Shown piece after piece: positions 25,958-34,742 of a stretch of DNA of 64,000 nt. The notes under the pieces are model-generated. The model was not told the origin of the DNA. It searched no databases and saw nothing but the letters and a program-made list of their open reading frames with translations. Every line of letters begins with the position of its first letter. The first letter of the stretch is position 1. A program made the position numbers and the translations under genes. The stretch comes from Arthrobacter sp. Edens01 (GTDB lineage: Bacteria > Actinomycetota > Actinomycetes > Actinomycetales > Micrococcaceae), in assembly GCF_001307035.1 (NCBI RefSeq), contig NZ_LKIU01000005.1:1632946-1696945 (forward strand). Direction: 5' to 3'.

Positions 25958-26329
25958 ATGGCGACTCTTGGAGAGCTCGAGCGTGCGATGATGGACCTCC
26001 TCTGGGAGTCCGCCGAGGCGTTGACCGCCAATGAACTCCGCGAACGCCTGGCGCAGAATGACGCGGGACGCGCCGAGGCAAAGGGCCTGGCCGTGACCAC
26101 GGTCCTCACTGTTCTCTCCCGGCTCGAGAAAAAGGCCCTGGTGGCGCGGGAACGCGACATCCGTCCGCACCGCTACCGGGCAGTGACAACACGCGCGGAG
26201 CACACAGCCGAACTTATGCATGAAGTCCTCGGATCTGCCAACGACCGCGAGGCTGTCCTGGCCCGGTTTGTTGGTTCCGTCTCGGCAACCGAAGCGCAGA
26301 CACTGCGCAGGCTGCTCGACGGCGCCTAG
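25958..26329 (+). CDS. blaI: BlaI/MecI-family transcriptional repressor
   Basis: This 123-aa winged-helix repressor has the layout of BlaI/MecI/CopY. The N-terminal part is MATLGELERAMMDLLWESAEALTANELRERL. The recognition region is GLAVTTVLTVLSRLEKKALV with the wing RERDIRPHRYRAV. A C-terminal dimerisation helix pair (VLARFVGSVSATEAQTLRRLLD) carries the region that a partner protease cleaves in characterised members. I chose ATG 25958 with AAAGGAAG 9 nt upstream over the in-frame ATG at 25949. It is followed 21 bp later by an M56 peptidase, its usual partner. The three inverted repeats upstream suggest that it represses both itself and cydA. Confidence 0.9.
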   Translation: MATLGELERAMMDLLWESAEALTANELRERLAQNDAGRAEAKGLAVTTVLTVLSRLEKKALVARERDIRPHRYRAVTTRAEHTAELMHEVLGSANDREAVLARFVGSVSATEAQTLRRLLDGA

Positions 26330-26350
26330 GCCCGCCGGCCGGCCCGCCCG

Positions 26351-27322
26351 ATGTTCTGGGCCTCCTATTTCCTGGCCGCGCTGGCAGTAATTCTCGCGTG
26401 GCCCGTCCCCGTCTTTCTGTCACGGGCCAAATGGCCCGCACGCTCCCCGTTCACCGCGATGGTGCTGTGGCAGTCGATAGCGCTCGCCGGCGGTTTGTCG
26501 ATGATCGGTGCAATGCTCACCTGGGGTCTGGAGCCTATCGGCGACAACCTGGCCCAGGGACTCAGCGGACTCTGGGACATCCTCATGCAGCGGCGGTCAG
26601 TTGCATCGCTGGGCCTGGTCCACGTGTTCGCCATCAGCGCAGCCGTTCTGCTGAGCGTGCATCTTGTCTTCACCCTGCTGCTGACCTACTACCGCATTGT
26701 CACCGGGCGCCGGCGCCACAGGGACATGCTCAATCTGCTCAGTTCCCCGTCAGTTGATACGCCTGCCACCGTGGTAATCCCGCACCCCTCCCCCGTGGCG
26801 TACTGCCTCCCGGGCGGAGCCAAGTCCGTCACCGTGCTCTCGGACGGGCTGATGGACATCCTGACGGAATCGGAACTCTCAGCCGTCCTGACCCATGAGA
26901 AAGCCCACCTCAGCCAGCATCATCATCTGCTGCTCTGGGCCTTCGCAGCCTGGCGGGCGGCGCTGCCGTGGCTTCCCACCTCGCAGCTCGCGCAGCATGC
27001 CGTCAATGAACTGATCGAAATGCTCGCTGACGACGAAGCGCTCAAGCGGGTGGACAGGCCAACGCTGATCCGCGCCGTGGCAATAGTGGGCTCGGCCACT
27101 GGATCCGGTGCGGAAACCGCTGCAAGCCTCCCCGGTTCCTCAGGTACTGCAGTCACGGGCGGCGGCTCCGACGACGAAATCGACATGGCGGCACGCCTTA
27201 GCCGTCTCCTCACGCCGCGGCCCCCGCTTTCCGGCTGGGTAAAAGCCCTCATTCAGGCTGCGGCCGTGCTGCTGCTGGCGGTTCCCACCGTGCTGCTGTT
27301 CGCGCCGGGCCTGATCCACTGA
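26351..27322 (+). CDS. M56-family (BlaR/MecR-type) membrane metallopeptidase
   Basis: This 323-aa membrane protein carries the zinc peptidase motif HEKAH at residues 182-186 (zinc ligands His182 and His186, catalytic Glu183), and a further acidic ligand in ELIEMLADDEAL near 222. There are about four membrane helices (residues 4-24, 37-58, 90-115 and 290-318). It has no extracellular penicillin-binding sensor domain, so the stimulus is not obviously a beta-lactam. In known pairs the M56 protein inactivates the BlaI-type repressor, and that is the likely role here. It is in an operon with blaI (21-bp gap). A 19-bp tandem repeat spans its stop codon. Confidence 0.88.
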   Translation: MFWASYFLAALAVILAWPVPVFLSRAKWPARSPFTAMVLWQSIALAGGLSMIGAMLTWGLEPIGDNLAQGLSGLWDILMQRRSVASLGLVHVFAISAAVLLSVHLVFTLLLTYYRIVTGRRRHRDMLNLLSSPSVDTPATVVIPHPSPVAYCLPGGAKSVTVLSDGLMDILTESELSAVLTHEKAHLSQHHHLLLWAFAAWRAALPWLPTSQLAQHAVNELIEMLADDEALKRVDRPTLIRAVAIVGSATGSGAETAASLPGSSGTAVTGGGSDDEIDMAARLSRLLTPRPPLSGWVKALIQAAAVLLLAVPTVLLFAPGLIH

Positions 27323-27341
27323 GCCGGGCCTAATCCACTGA
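27304..27341 (+). repeat. 19-bp tandem duplication across the M56 stop codon
   Basis: GCCGGGCCTGATCCACTGA (27304-27322) is followed directly by GCCGGGCCTAATCCACTGA (27323-27341), one base different. The first copy holds the stop codon of the M56 gene. The unit is not a multiple of three, so the second copy is simply 3' untranslated sequence. Confidence 0.85.
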
Positions 27342-27365
27342 CCAGGCCGGACCCGGGCCGGGCTG

Positions 27366-29492
27366 CTAGGCGTCGATCCGGTCGCGGTCCAGCATCGCAG
27401 CACCGGCGATGATGAATTCCTTGCGCGGCGCAACGTCACTGCCCATAAGCAGTTCGAAGGTCGACTCATCAACGTGCCGCTCGGCCTCTTCGGCTTCGCT
27501 CAGGCGGATCCGGCGCAGTGTCCGGTGGCGGGGGTCCATGGTGGTTTCCGCAAGCTGGTCGGCGTCCATCTCACCCAGACCCTTGTAGCGCTGGATCGGT
27601 TCCTTGTAGCGCTTGCCTTCCTTCTCCAGGCGGTCCAGCAGCTGATGCAGCTCCTTCTCGCTGTACGTATAGACCATTTCATTGGCCTTGGAGCCGTGGT
27701 TGATGACTTCGACCCGGTGCAGGGGCGGAACAGCGGCGTACACCCGCCCGGCCTCTACCAGCGGACGCATGTACCGGAAGAACAGCGTCAGCAGGAGAGT
27801 GCGGATGTGGGCCCCGTCGACGTCGGCATCCGTCATGAAGATCACCTTGCCGTACCGTGCCGCATCCAGCTGGAAGCTGCGGCCGGACCCTGCGCCCACC
27901 ACCTGGATTAGGGCGGCGCACTCGGCGTTGGAGAGCATGTCCGAGACGGAGGCCTTCTGGACGTTCAGGATTTTTCCCCGGATGGGAAGCAGCGCCTGGA
28001 AGTCGGACGAACGGGCCAGCTTGGCCGTGCCTAGAGCGGAGTCGCCCTCCACGATGAACAGCTCGGAACGCTCGTTGTCGTCGATCCGGCAGTCCGCAAG
28101 CTTGACGGGCATGGACGAGGTTTCCAGCGCGTTCTTGCGCCGCTGGGTTTCCTTGTGCACCCGGGCCGAGATCCGGGACTTCATCTCCGAGACGACTTTT
28201 TCGAGAAGCAGGGCAGTCTGTGCCTTGTCCCCGCGCGCCGTGGAGTTCAGCCTGGCGGTGATCTCCTTCTCAACGACCTTTGCGACAATGGCGCGGACGG
28301 CTGAGGTGCCGAGGATTTCCTTGGTCTGGCCCTCGAACTGCGGCTCCGCCAGCCGAACGGTGAGCACGGCCGTCAGGCCCGCAAAGACGTCGTCTTTCTC
28401 GATCTTGTCGTTGCCTGCCTTGAGCTTGCGTGAGTTGGCTTCGATGACCTTGCGGAAGGTCTTCAGCAGGGCCTGCTCGAACCCGGCCTGATGTGTGCCG
28501 CCCTTCGGCGTGGCAATGATGTTGACGAAGCTGCGGATGCTCGTTTCGTAGCCGATTCCCCAGCGCAGGGCGATGTCCACCTCGCACTCGCGCTCGACCT
28601 CAGTGATCTTGCTGTGGCCGCGCTCATCAAGCACGGGCACGGATTCCTTGAACTTGCCGGCTCCGTGCAGGCGCCAGATATCCGTAACGGGTGCGTCTGC
28701 GGCGAGGAACTCGACGAACTCCGAAATACCGCCGTCGTGGTGGAACACCTCTTCGACCGGCCCGTCTTCGCCGGGGGTACCGGGCAGTCGGCGTTCATCA
28801 CGGAGGGTGATGCGCAGTCCCGGCACCAGGAACGAGGTCTGGCGGGCACGGGCTTCAAGCTCGGCGTAGGAGAACTTGGCATCCGGAGTGAAAATCTGCC
28901 GGTCAGCCCAGTAACGGATGCGTGTTCCGGTAACGCCGCGCTTGGCCTTGCCGACCACCTCAAGCTTGCTGCTCTCCAGGAACGGGGTGAATTTGGCATC
29001 CGGTGAGGGTTTGGACCCGGAGTCTGCAAAGACACCGGGCTCGCCCCGGCGGAAGTTCATCTGGTAGGTCTTCCCGGCACGGTCCACCTGGACGTCAAGG
29101 CGGGATGAGAGTGCGTTGACCACTGAGGCGCCCACACCGTGCAGGCCACCGGACGCGGCGTAGGAACCGCCGCCGAACTTGCCGCCCGCGTGGAGCTTGG
29201 TGAACACCACCTCCACACCGGACAGGCCGGTCTTGGGTTCAATGTCCACGGGTATGCCGCGGCCGTCGTCATGGATTTCCACGGAGTTGTCCGCATGCAG
29301 GATGATCCTGATGCTCTGTCCGTAGCCAGCCAGGGCTTCGTCCACGGAGTTGTCGATGATTTCCCACAGACAGTGCATAAGCCCGCGCGAATCCGTGGAA
29401 CCGATGTACATGCCCGGACGCTTTCGGACAGCTTCAAGGCCCTCGAGCACTGAAAGGTGTCGGGCGTTGTACTCAGTATCCAGGGGGACCAC
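27366..29492 (-). CDS. parE: DNA topoisomerase IV subunit B
   Basis: This is the ATPase subunit of the type IIA topoisomerase (708 aa). The GHKL motif WEIIDNSVDEAL (Glu44, Asn48, Asp51), DDGRGIPVDIEPKTG and GGLHGVGASVVNAL make up the ATP lid, and TOPRIM residues sit at EGDSALGTAK (Glu482, Asp484) and DADVDGAHIRTLLLT. It pairs with the ParC subunit at 12.5 kb, not in an adjacent operon. It starts at GTG 29492 with AGGAG upstream. It is convergent with the M56 gene and divergent from DUF7455. Confidence 0.92.
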   Translation of the reverse strand: MVPLDTEYNARHLSVLEGLEAVRKRPGMYIGSTDSRGLMHCLWEIIDNSVDEALAGYGQSIRIILHADNSVEIHDDGRGIPVDIEPKTGLSGVEVVFTKLHAGGKFGGGSYAASGGLHGVGASVVNALSSRLDVQVDRAGKTYQMNFRRGEPGVFADSGSKPSPDAKFTPFLESSKLEVVGKAKRGVTGTRIRYWADRQIFTPDAKFSYAELEARARQTSFLVPGLRITLRDERRLPGTPGEDGPVEEVFHHDGGISEFVEFLAADAPVTDIWRLHGAGKFKESVPVLDERGHSKITEVERECEVDIALRWGIGYETSIRSFVNIIATPKGGTHQAGFEQALLKTFRKVIEANSRKLKAGNDKIEKDDVFAGLTAVLTVRLAEPQFEGQTKEILGTSAVRAIVAKVVEKEITARLNSTARGDKAQTALLLEKVVSEMKSRISARVHKETQRRKNALETSSMPVKLADCRIDDNERSELFIVEGDSALGTAKLARSSDFQALLPIRGKILNVQKASVSDMLSNAECAALIQVVGAGSGRSFQLDAARYGKVIFMTDADVDGAHIRTLLLTLFFRYMRPLVEAGRVYAAVPPLHRVEVINHGSKANEMVYTYSEKELHQLLDRLEKEGKRYKEPIQRYKGLGEMDADQLAETTMDPRHRTLRRIRLSEAEEAERHVDESTFELLMGSDVAPRKEFIIAGAAMLDRDRIDA

Positions 29493-29784
29493 GGTGCTGA
29501 ACTCCTAGGGCCGTCGAACGGCCTTGTTATGCGTTGGGAAGCCTTGCGGCTGGCCAGCCGGCGGAAAACCGGCCTCCTATAAGGTTAATGCCCTCCGGTG
29601 ACAGAGGATGGCAGCGACTCAGCCGGGGGCACCGTTCCTGCCTTCCACAGGACCGCGGGCAACGGTTGAATCCGCGGGTGTGACGTACTCATTGGTACGC
29701 GCAGAGCGAAAGACACGCCCTAATGGAAAGCCCAGTCCCACAAAGGTGGTTATATGAAGTATCAACACCCTTAAGGAGGCACTC
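29493..29784. promoter_or_regulatory. Divergent promoter region between parE and DUF7455
   Basis: This 292-bp region has no gene. Toward the right, AAGGAGG (29773-29779) is the ribosome binding site of DUF7455, and TATATG near 29749 is a possible -10. Toward the left, several small hairpins (GGCTGGCCAGCC; CCGGCGGAAAACCGG) and a TATAGG are visible. No operator is recognised. Confidence 0.45.
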
Positions 29785-30006
29785 ATGACAGCAGCAGTTG
29801 CTACACGTCAACTAAACACGCTGGACCGCTGTGACCGCTGCGGCGCTCAGGCCTATGTGCGCGCGGTACTCGAATCCTCCGGTGGGGAACTGCTTTTCTG
29901 CGCTCACCATGCCCGGGCGGTGGAGGCCAATCTTCGGCCCCTGACGTCCGAATGGCAGGACGAAAGTGCACGCCTGCACCAGAAGGCCGGTTCCCCGGAG
30001 GACTAA
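29785..30006 (+). CDS. DUF7455 small zinc-binding protein
   Basis: This 73-aa protein has CDRCGAQAYVRAVL with Cys16 and Cys19, and LFCAHHARA with Cys39 and His41/42, the pattern of a small zinc finger. It matches the DUF7455 family that sits between the primary sigma factor and topoisomerase genes in actinobacteria. Its function is unknown; binding to the transcription machinery is possible but unproven. The AAGGAGG 5 nt before the ATG implies strong translation. A strong terminator follows. Confidence 0.85.
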   Translation: MTAAVATRQLNTLDRCDRCGAQAYVRAVLESSGGELLFCAHHARAVEANLRPLTSEWQDESARLHQKAGSPED

Positions 30007-30033
30007 TTCCGCGGACCAGCTGTTCAGACTTGG

Positions 30034-30070
30034 CGACGGCCCCTCCTGCTGGAGGGGCCGTCGTTCTGTT
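30034..30070 (+). terminator. Intrinsic terminator after DUF7455
   Basis: A perfect 13-bp stem (CGACGGCCCCTCC at 30034-30046 with 30051-30063), a TGCT loop and then TTCTGTTCT. Confidence 0.85.
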
Positions 30071-30170
30071 CTAAGGGGACGTTCTGTTCCGAATGGACGT
30101 TGTGTTCGCGGACATGCTTAAGACAGCGGGTATTCGTCTCACGCCCCGGGCAGTGAAACAGCGAACACCT

Positions 30171-30222
30171 CAGCCAAAAGGCAGGGCCCCCGCACCTGGT
30201 GCGGGGCCCTGCCTTTTGGCTG
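30171..30222. terminator. Long palindrome, probable bidirectional terminator after sigA
   Basis: CAGCCAAAAGGCAGGGCCCC (from 30171) pairs along its length with the far arm ending at 30222, giving a stem of about 25 bp with a single bulged C. Each arm supplies CCTTTTGG, so it can stop transcription both ways. It lies 11 bp beyond the sigA stop. Confidence 0.8.
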
Positions 30223-30232
30223 TCGCCGGTTC

Positions 30233-31483
30233 CTAGTCCAGGTAATCCCGGAGGACCTGGGAACGCGACGGGTGGCGCAGCTTGGACATGGTTTTGGACT
30301 CGATCTGGCGGATCCGCTCGCGGGTCACACCGTAGACCTTGCCAATCTCATCCAGCGTCTTGGGCTGGCCGTCGGTCAGGCCGAAGCGCATGGCCACCAC
30401 GCCTGCCTCACGCTCGGACAGGGTGTCCAGCACAGAGTGCAGCTGCTCCTGGAGCAGGGTAAAGCTGACGGCGTCGGCCGGAACAACAGCCTCGGAGTCC
30501 TCAATCAGGTCGCCGAATTCGGAGTCGCCGTCCTCGCCCAGCGGCGTGTGCAGCGAGATCGGTTCGCGGCCGTACTTCTGGACCTCGACAACCTTCTCCG
30601 GGGTCATGTCCAGTTCCAGGGCCAGCTCTTCAGGAGCGGGCTCGCGGCCCAGGTCCTGAAGCATCTGGCGCTGGACACGGGCCAGCTTGTTGATGACCTC
30701 AACCATGTGGACCGGGATACGGATGGTGCGGGCCTGGTCGGCCATGGCGCGGGTAATAGCCTGCCGGATCCACCAGGTGGCGTAGGTCGAGAACTTGAAG
30801 CCCTTGGTGTAGTCGAACTTCTCAACTGCACGGATCAGGCCCAGGTTGCCTTCCTGGATCAGGTCGAGGAAAAGCATGCCGCGGCCGGTGTAGCGCTTGG
30901 CAAGCGACACCACCAGACGAAGGTTCGCTTCGAGGAGGTGGTTCTTGGCGCGCTTGCCGTCATGGATGATCTGCTGCAGGTCGCGCTTCAGCTTGGGATC
31001 CATGTCCGGGTCAGCGGCGATCTTCTCTTCGGCGTAGAGACCCGCCTCGATACGCAGCGCCAGGTCCACTTCCTGCTCGGCATTCAGCAGGGCTACCTTG
31101 CCGATCTGCTTCAGGTAGTCCTTGACCGGGTCGGCGGTAGCACCGGCGGAAACAACCTGCTGGGCAGGTGCGTCGTCGTCGTCAGCGTCGGAGTAGACGA
31201 AGCCGGAGCCGGTGGGAGCCGCTTCCGGAGCGTCTGCTTCGGCTACTTCAACGTCAGCGGGCTCGGCATCGGCGTCATCGGTGTGGACGTCGGTGTCCTC
31301 AGCCGGCTCCGCAGCCTTCTTGGCCTTTGCCGCGGCGGTCTTGGCCGGGGTCTTCCGAGTGGCAGGCTTGCGGGCGGGCTTGGCCGCCGTTTTGGTGCCT
31401 GCGGCAGGAGCCGCCTCGGCAACCTCGGCTGCGGCAGTCACAGTGTCAGTCTCTTTGACAGCAGTTGTCTTTCTCGCGGACAC
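30233..31483 (-). CDS. sigA: Primary RNA polymerase sigma factor
   Basis: This 416-aa protein directs RNA polymerase to housekeeping promoters. A long Ala/Lys- then Asp/Glu-rich N-terminal tail (about 1-115) precedes region 1.2 ([20 protein letters not shown]), region 2 ([37 protein letters not shown]), region 3 and region 4.2 ([20 protein letters not shown] and [17 protein letters not shown]). This length and tail match actinobacterial SigA/HrdB. The start is GTG 31483 with AAAGG 6 nt upstream. A perfect TTGACA (31549-31544) stands in the leader region. The stop is followed by a 25-bp stem terminator. Confidence 0.95.
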   Translation of the reverse strand: MSARKTTAVKETDTVTAAAEVAEAAPAAGTKTAAKPARKPATRKTPAKTAAAKAKKAAEPAEDTDVHTDDADAEPADVEVAEADAPEAAPTGSGFVYSDADDDDAPAQQVVSAGATADPVKDYLKQIGKVALLNAEQEVDLALRIEAGLYAEEKIAADPDMDPKLKRDLQQIIHDGKRAKNHLLEANLRLVVSLAKRYTGRGMLFLDLIQEGNLGLIRAVEKFDYTKGFKFSTYATWWIRQAITRAMADQARTIRIPVHMVEVINKLARVQRQMLQDLGREPAPEELALELDMTPEKVVEVQKYGREPISLHTPLGEDGDSEFGDLIEDSEAVVPADAVSFTLLQEQLHSVLDTLSEREAGVVAMRFGLTDGQPKTLDEIGKVYGVTRERIRQIESKTMSKLRHPSRSQVLRDYLD

Positions 31484-31775
31484 AGAAAACCTTTCAATAC
31501 GGCGGGCTGCGATATCACCATGGGGGCAACACCACTATGACCCTGTCAAGTCCGTGCTCTAACCCAAGTGGTCCATACGCGGTGCTCTTCATCAGAAAAC
31601 ACACCACGCACTGTTCCTATTCCCGCCTAAGACGGAAGCGCGGAACGACACTTGGTACACGAACCCAACCGGGTCTCGGTTCCCATTGTCGCATGCTTTA
31701 GGGCAACGTCACCACCGGAGGAGGCGGTTCGGGAACCGGAGCCCGGCTCAAACCGGCCGCGGCATGCGCACATCC
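31484..31775 (-). promoter_or_regulatory. sigA promoter region and gap to DUF4192
   Basis: This 292-bp region lies upstream of sigA and downstream of DUF4192; no gene is seen. A perfect -35-like TTGACA reads leftward at 31549-31544, but the base pairs 17 nt on (CCCCCA) do not form a good -10, so the true start site is uncertain. CATAGT (31538-31533) could be a -10 with a different -35. Confidence 0.4.
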
Positions 31776-33110
31776 TTACAACACGGGCGCACCCCGCCAG
31801 GCAGTCTCCGGCGACTGCGACCACTTCGGCAGCTCCCCGCGGCGGAGCAGCTCCCGCAGCAGCACTGCCAAACGGTAGCCGGGTTCTTCCCCCAAGGCGC
31901 CGGAGAGGTAAAGCTCGGCACGTGAACTGCGCCCCCGCGCCCACTCGATCCAGCCCAGCAGAGTCAGCAGCGCCGCGGCCTGTTCACCGCCCGCCATCAG
32001 CGCCAGCTCGCTGAACGCCCCGTACGCGCGGTCCAGCCGGTCCCAGTCCGGAGACAGCCGGCTGTTTCCTATCAGCACGGCGCGGAACAGGACACCTGCC
32101 TGGGCAGAACGCCCCGATACGGGGCCGGCCTCACCCCCCAGCCAAAGGCCTGAACCCTCCAACGCCGTTTCCATGCCCAGGGCGGCCAGGACCAGGACTG
32201 TGTCCCGAACCGGCTTCACTGCCAGGCTGGCGAGCAGCAGTGCGTCGTCTTCAGCCTGCCGGTCAGCCCGGAGGGTTCCGGAGCTGCCGCGCACCGGCGA
32301 ACCCGGTGAATTGGGCTGCGGCATGGACCTGATCCGCCTATCCCAGGCTTCCAAAACCGGGCCGAACTTCCCTGGCCTGGTCCACAACCCCAGCATCCGC
32401 TGTGAAACAGAGTCAACGGCGGCGTCCAGGTCATCATTCCGAAAACGGCCGGCACCGCCCACCGTGTCCTGGAGCGAGGACGCGTAGGCACTGCCGCGGT
32501 ACACGAGCTCGGCGTTGAGCCGGCTTTCCATGACGTCGCCCAGCGGATTCCCGGGCCAGGGGCAGCATCCGCTGTCACCGCAGAAATAGTCACGCCAGAT
32601 CCCCTGTCCCACCAGCCACCCGTCTCGCAGCCGGATGCCGTTCTCCGCGAGGTCTTCCGTCAGGAGTTCCACCACGCCGCTGTAGGGCGGCGGTGTCCCC
32701 TCTTGCCAGGGCAGGTCCGTGTACATCACCATCAGCACCCCGTCTGTCTCGTCATCCCCGGCAAGGAGGGAGCTGATCCGGGCCGTGTAGGCGCAGACCA
32801 GGCCGAAATCCCCGCTCCCGCCATCCTCCGCCGCATATGAGGCATCCGGAAGGTCCAGCCTGAGGGTGGCTCCGAGCCGGGAGCCGCGCAGTCCCAGCAG
32901 CACCAGCGATTCCTGCGGCCCGAAGCCCAGGCAGTGCGGTACGAAGGCAAGAATGTCCTGCGGCGAACCCACCCGCAGGGTTTCCGGCGCCCCGCGGCCC
33001 GCCGCCGACGGCTCAGGGCCTGGTGGACCTTCCGGGCCGCGGGTCGGGATCTTGCCGGCTGCTGATCGCGGGCCGCTGGCGTCAGGTCCGGTTCCTTGGG
33101 AATCGTTCAT
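31776..33110 (-). CDS. DUF4192 domain-containing protein
   Basis: This 444-aa soluble protein belongs to the actinobacterial DUF4192 family. Typical blocks are VGSPQDILAFVPHCLGFGPQESLVLLGL near residue 50, GIWRDYFCGDSGCCPWPG near 170 (with three cysteines), then LLTLLGWIEWARGRSSRAEL and LAVLLRELLRRGELPKW. The function is unknown. I chose ATG 33110 (MNDSQGTGPD): CAGTCT lies 6 nt upstream with TTCATC at about -35, a leaderless arrangement. The frame continues to 33170 without better signals. Confidence 0.8.
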   Translation of the reverse strand: MNDSQGTGPDASGPRSAAGKIPTRGPEGPPGPEPSAAGRGAPETLRVGSPQDILAFVPHCLGFGPQESLVLLGLRGSRLGATLRLDLPDASYAAEDGGSGDFGLVCAYTARISSLLAGDDETDGVLMVMYTDLPWQEGTPPPYSGVVELLTEDLAENGIRLRDGWLVGQGIWRDYFCGDSGCCPWPGNPLGDVMESRLNAELVYRGSAYASSLQDTVGGAGRFRNDDLDAAVDSVSQRMLGLWTRPGKFGPVLEAWDRRIRSMPQPNSPGSPVRGSSGTLRADRQAEDDALLLASLAVKPVRDTVLVLAALGMETALEGSGLWLGGEAGPVSGRSAQAGVLFRAVLIGNSRLSPDWDRLDRAYGAFSELALMAGGEQAAALLTLLGWIEWARGRSSRAELYLSGALGEEPGYRLAVLLRELLRRGELPKWSQSPETAWRGAPVL

Positions 33111-33263
33111 GGGGCAAGACTGCCCCTGCTGCTTCGGCGATGAAGCGGCTGCGGCTCCGGATCCGGACAACTACCCTGGCGGGGGCTCATGTGGAGGACA
33201 GGACAGGACGGTGCTGCCAGCGGAGGTGCAGAAAGGGTGCAGGGAACCGGCAGGAAGCTGTTG

Positions 33264-34709
33264 CTACTTCGCGCCTGGGCCTGAACCGCCGTCGGAGGCC
33301 CGGTCCGGTTCGGATCCGGTGTCGGGAGCGGTTTCTGAATCATCCGCGGGTTCGGTTCCGGTTTCATCCGCATTGCTGCGGTTAGGCTCCGCACCCTCAC
33401 GCTCTTCCCTGCGGCGGCGGCGGTCGCGCGCGAGGGCTTCGCGGAGAGGAGGCAGGTGAAGGCCTTCGGTCGCCATCGCTGCGCGGACCTTCCGCCGGTT
33501 CCGCAGGATGCCGGCCACGCCCAGCGCCATGACCAGGAACTGCACCGCGAGGGCAATGCGGAAGGACATGAGGCTGTACAGGTTGCCGTCAGAGAACCCG
33601 GTATTGAAGAGCACATCGAGTACCAGGCCAACCAGGTACATCGAGACCAGCGAGGCAACGAACCCGCCTATGTTCACGATTCCGGTTGCGGTGCCCAGCC
33701 GGCTGCTGGGGTTGTACGTCCTGGCGAAATCAAAGCCGATCATGGATCCCGGTCCGCCGATGGCAAGCACGGCCACAAGGCCGGCCAGCACCCAGACAGG
33801 AGCCTGGCCCGGCCAAAGCATCACGGTCAGCCAGGCGCCGGCCATTGCGGCAGCGATGAGCAGGACCATGGTTGACCGTCTCAGCGGATGCCGGCCAACC
33901 CAGGAACCCAGCCACGGACCGCAGAGGATGGCAACGGCCACGAAGAAGGTCATCAGGAAAGAGGCAGTGCCCGGGGAAACCTGTTCCCCGCTGACCAGGT
34001 ATGGGTAGCCCCACATCAGCACGAACACGGTTCCGGGGAACTGGATGGTGAAGTGGGTCCACATACCCAGCCGCGTGCCGGGATGCCGCCATGCAGCAGC
34101 CAGGGAGCCGCCCTGCAGTCCGGCCTTCGGGGCGCGGACCACCCCTCCGGGCTGGTTGCGGATCAGGGCCAGCGACAGGACAAAGGCCACCACGGACAGC
34201 GCGGCGGCACTGAGGAAGGCGGTGTTCCAGCCCAGGGCGTGCAGAGCCAGCGCGAAGGGGATGGCACTGGCGATCTGGCCCAGCTGGCCAATGATGCCCG
34301 TCCACTGGGTCAGTACCGGAACCCGGTGCGGCGGGAACCACGCAGGAAGCAGGCGAAGTACGGAAATGAAGGTCAGGGCATCTCCGGCACCAACCAGCGA
34401 ACGCCCGGCGATACCGGCAGCAACGCTGTCCGCCATGGCCAGCTGGAACTGCCCGGCACACATCAGCGCAGCCCCGGCAGCAATGAGCAGCCTCGGACCG
34501 AAACGGTCCACCAGCATGCCCACCGGAATCTGGAGGCCGGCGTAGACCAGCAGCTGCACAACCGTGAAGACGGAAAGAACCGATGCAGTTGCGTCGAACC
34601 GTTCAGTGGCTTCGACGCCGGCGACGCCGAAGGCCGTCCGCTGGGTAACGGCCACCATGTAGGCGAAGACTCCTGCGCCCCAGACAAGCCATGCTCCCCT
34701 GTGCTTCAC
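33264..34709 (-). CDS. Major facilitator superfamily transporter
   Basis: This protein of about 481 aa has 12 predicted membrane helices in two halves (first half about 8-190, second about 215-400). MFS loop motifs include GMLVDRFGPRLLIAAGAAL after helix 2 and RHPLRRSTM in the second half. The long C-terminal tail (RDRRRRREEREGAEPNRSN onward) is charged and disordered. The substrate cannot be read from sequence. I start it at GTG 34709 because GGAGG lies 6 nt upstream; a TTG two codons earlier would put the site too close. It is separate from DUF4192 by 153 bp of non-coding sequence. Confidence 0.85.
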   Translation of the reverse strand: MKHRGAWLVWGAGVFAYMVAVTQRTAFGVAGVEATERFDATASVLSVFTVVQLLVYAGLQIPVGMLVDRFGPRLLIAAGAALMCAGQFQLAMADSVAAGIAGRSLVGAGDALTFISVLRLLPAWFPPHRVPVLTQWTGIIGQLGQIASAIPFALALHALGWNTAFLSAAALSVVAFVLSLALIRNQPGGVVRAPKAGLQGGSLAAAWRHPGTRLGMWTHFTIQFPGTVFVLMWGYPYLVSGEQVSPGTASFLMTFFVAVAILCGPWLGSWVGRHPLRRSTMVLLIAAAMAGAWLTVMLWPGQAPVWVLAGLVAVLAIGGPGSMIGFDFARTYNPSSRLGTATGIVNIGGFVASLVSMYLVGLVLDVLFNTGFSDGNLYSLMSFRIALAVQFLVMALGVAGILRNRRKVRAAMATEGLHLPPLREALARDRRRRREEREGAEPNRSNADETGTEPADDSETAPDTGSEPDRASDGGSGPGAK

Positions 34710-34742
34710 CGGCAACCTCCGTCGGGAGAAGCGGCGGCAGGT

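Noticed and set aside
30272-31540. 422-codon plus-strand frame antisense to sigA
   Set aside because: It mirrors the sigma factor reading frame and has no supporting start signal or homology.
31544-31549. TTGACA as proof of the sigA promoter
   Set aside because: The hexamer is perfect but no good -10 sits 16-18 bp downstream, so the promoter is not claimed.
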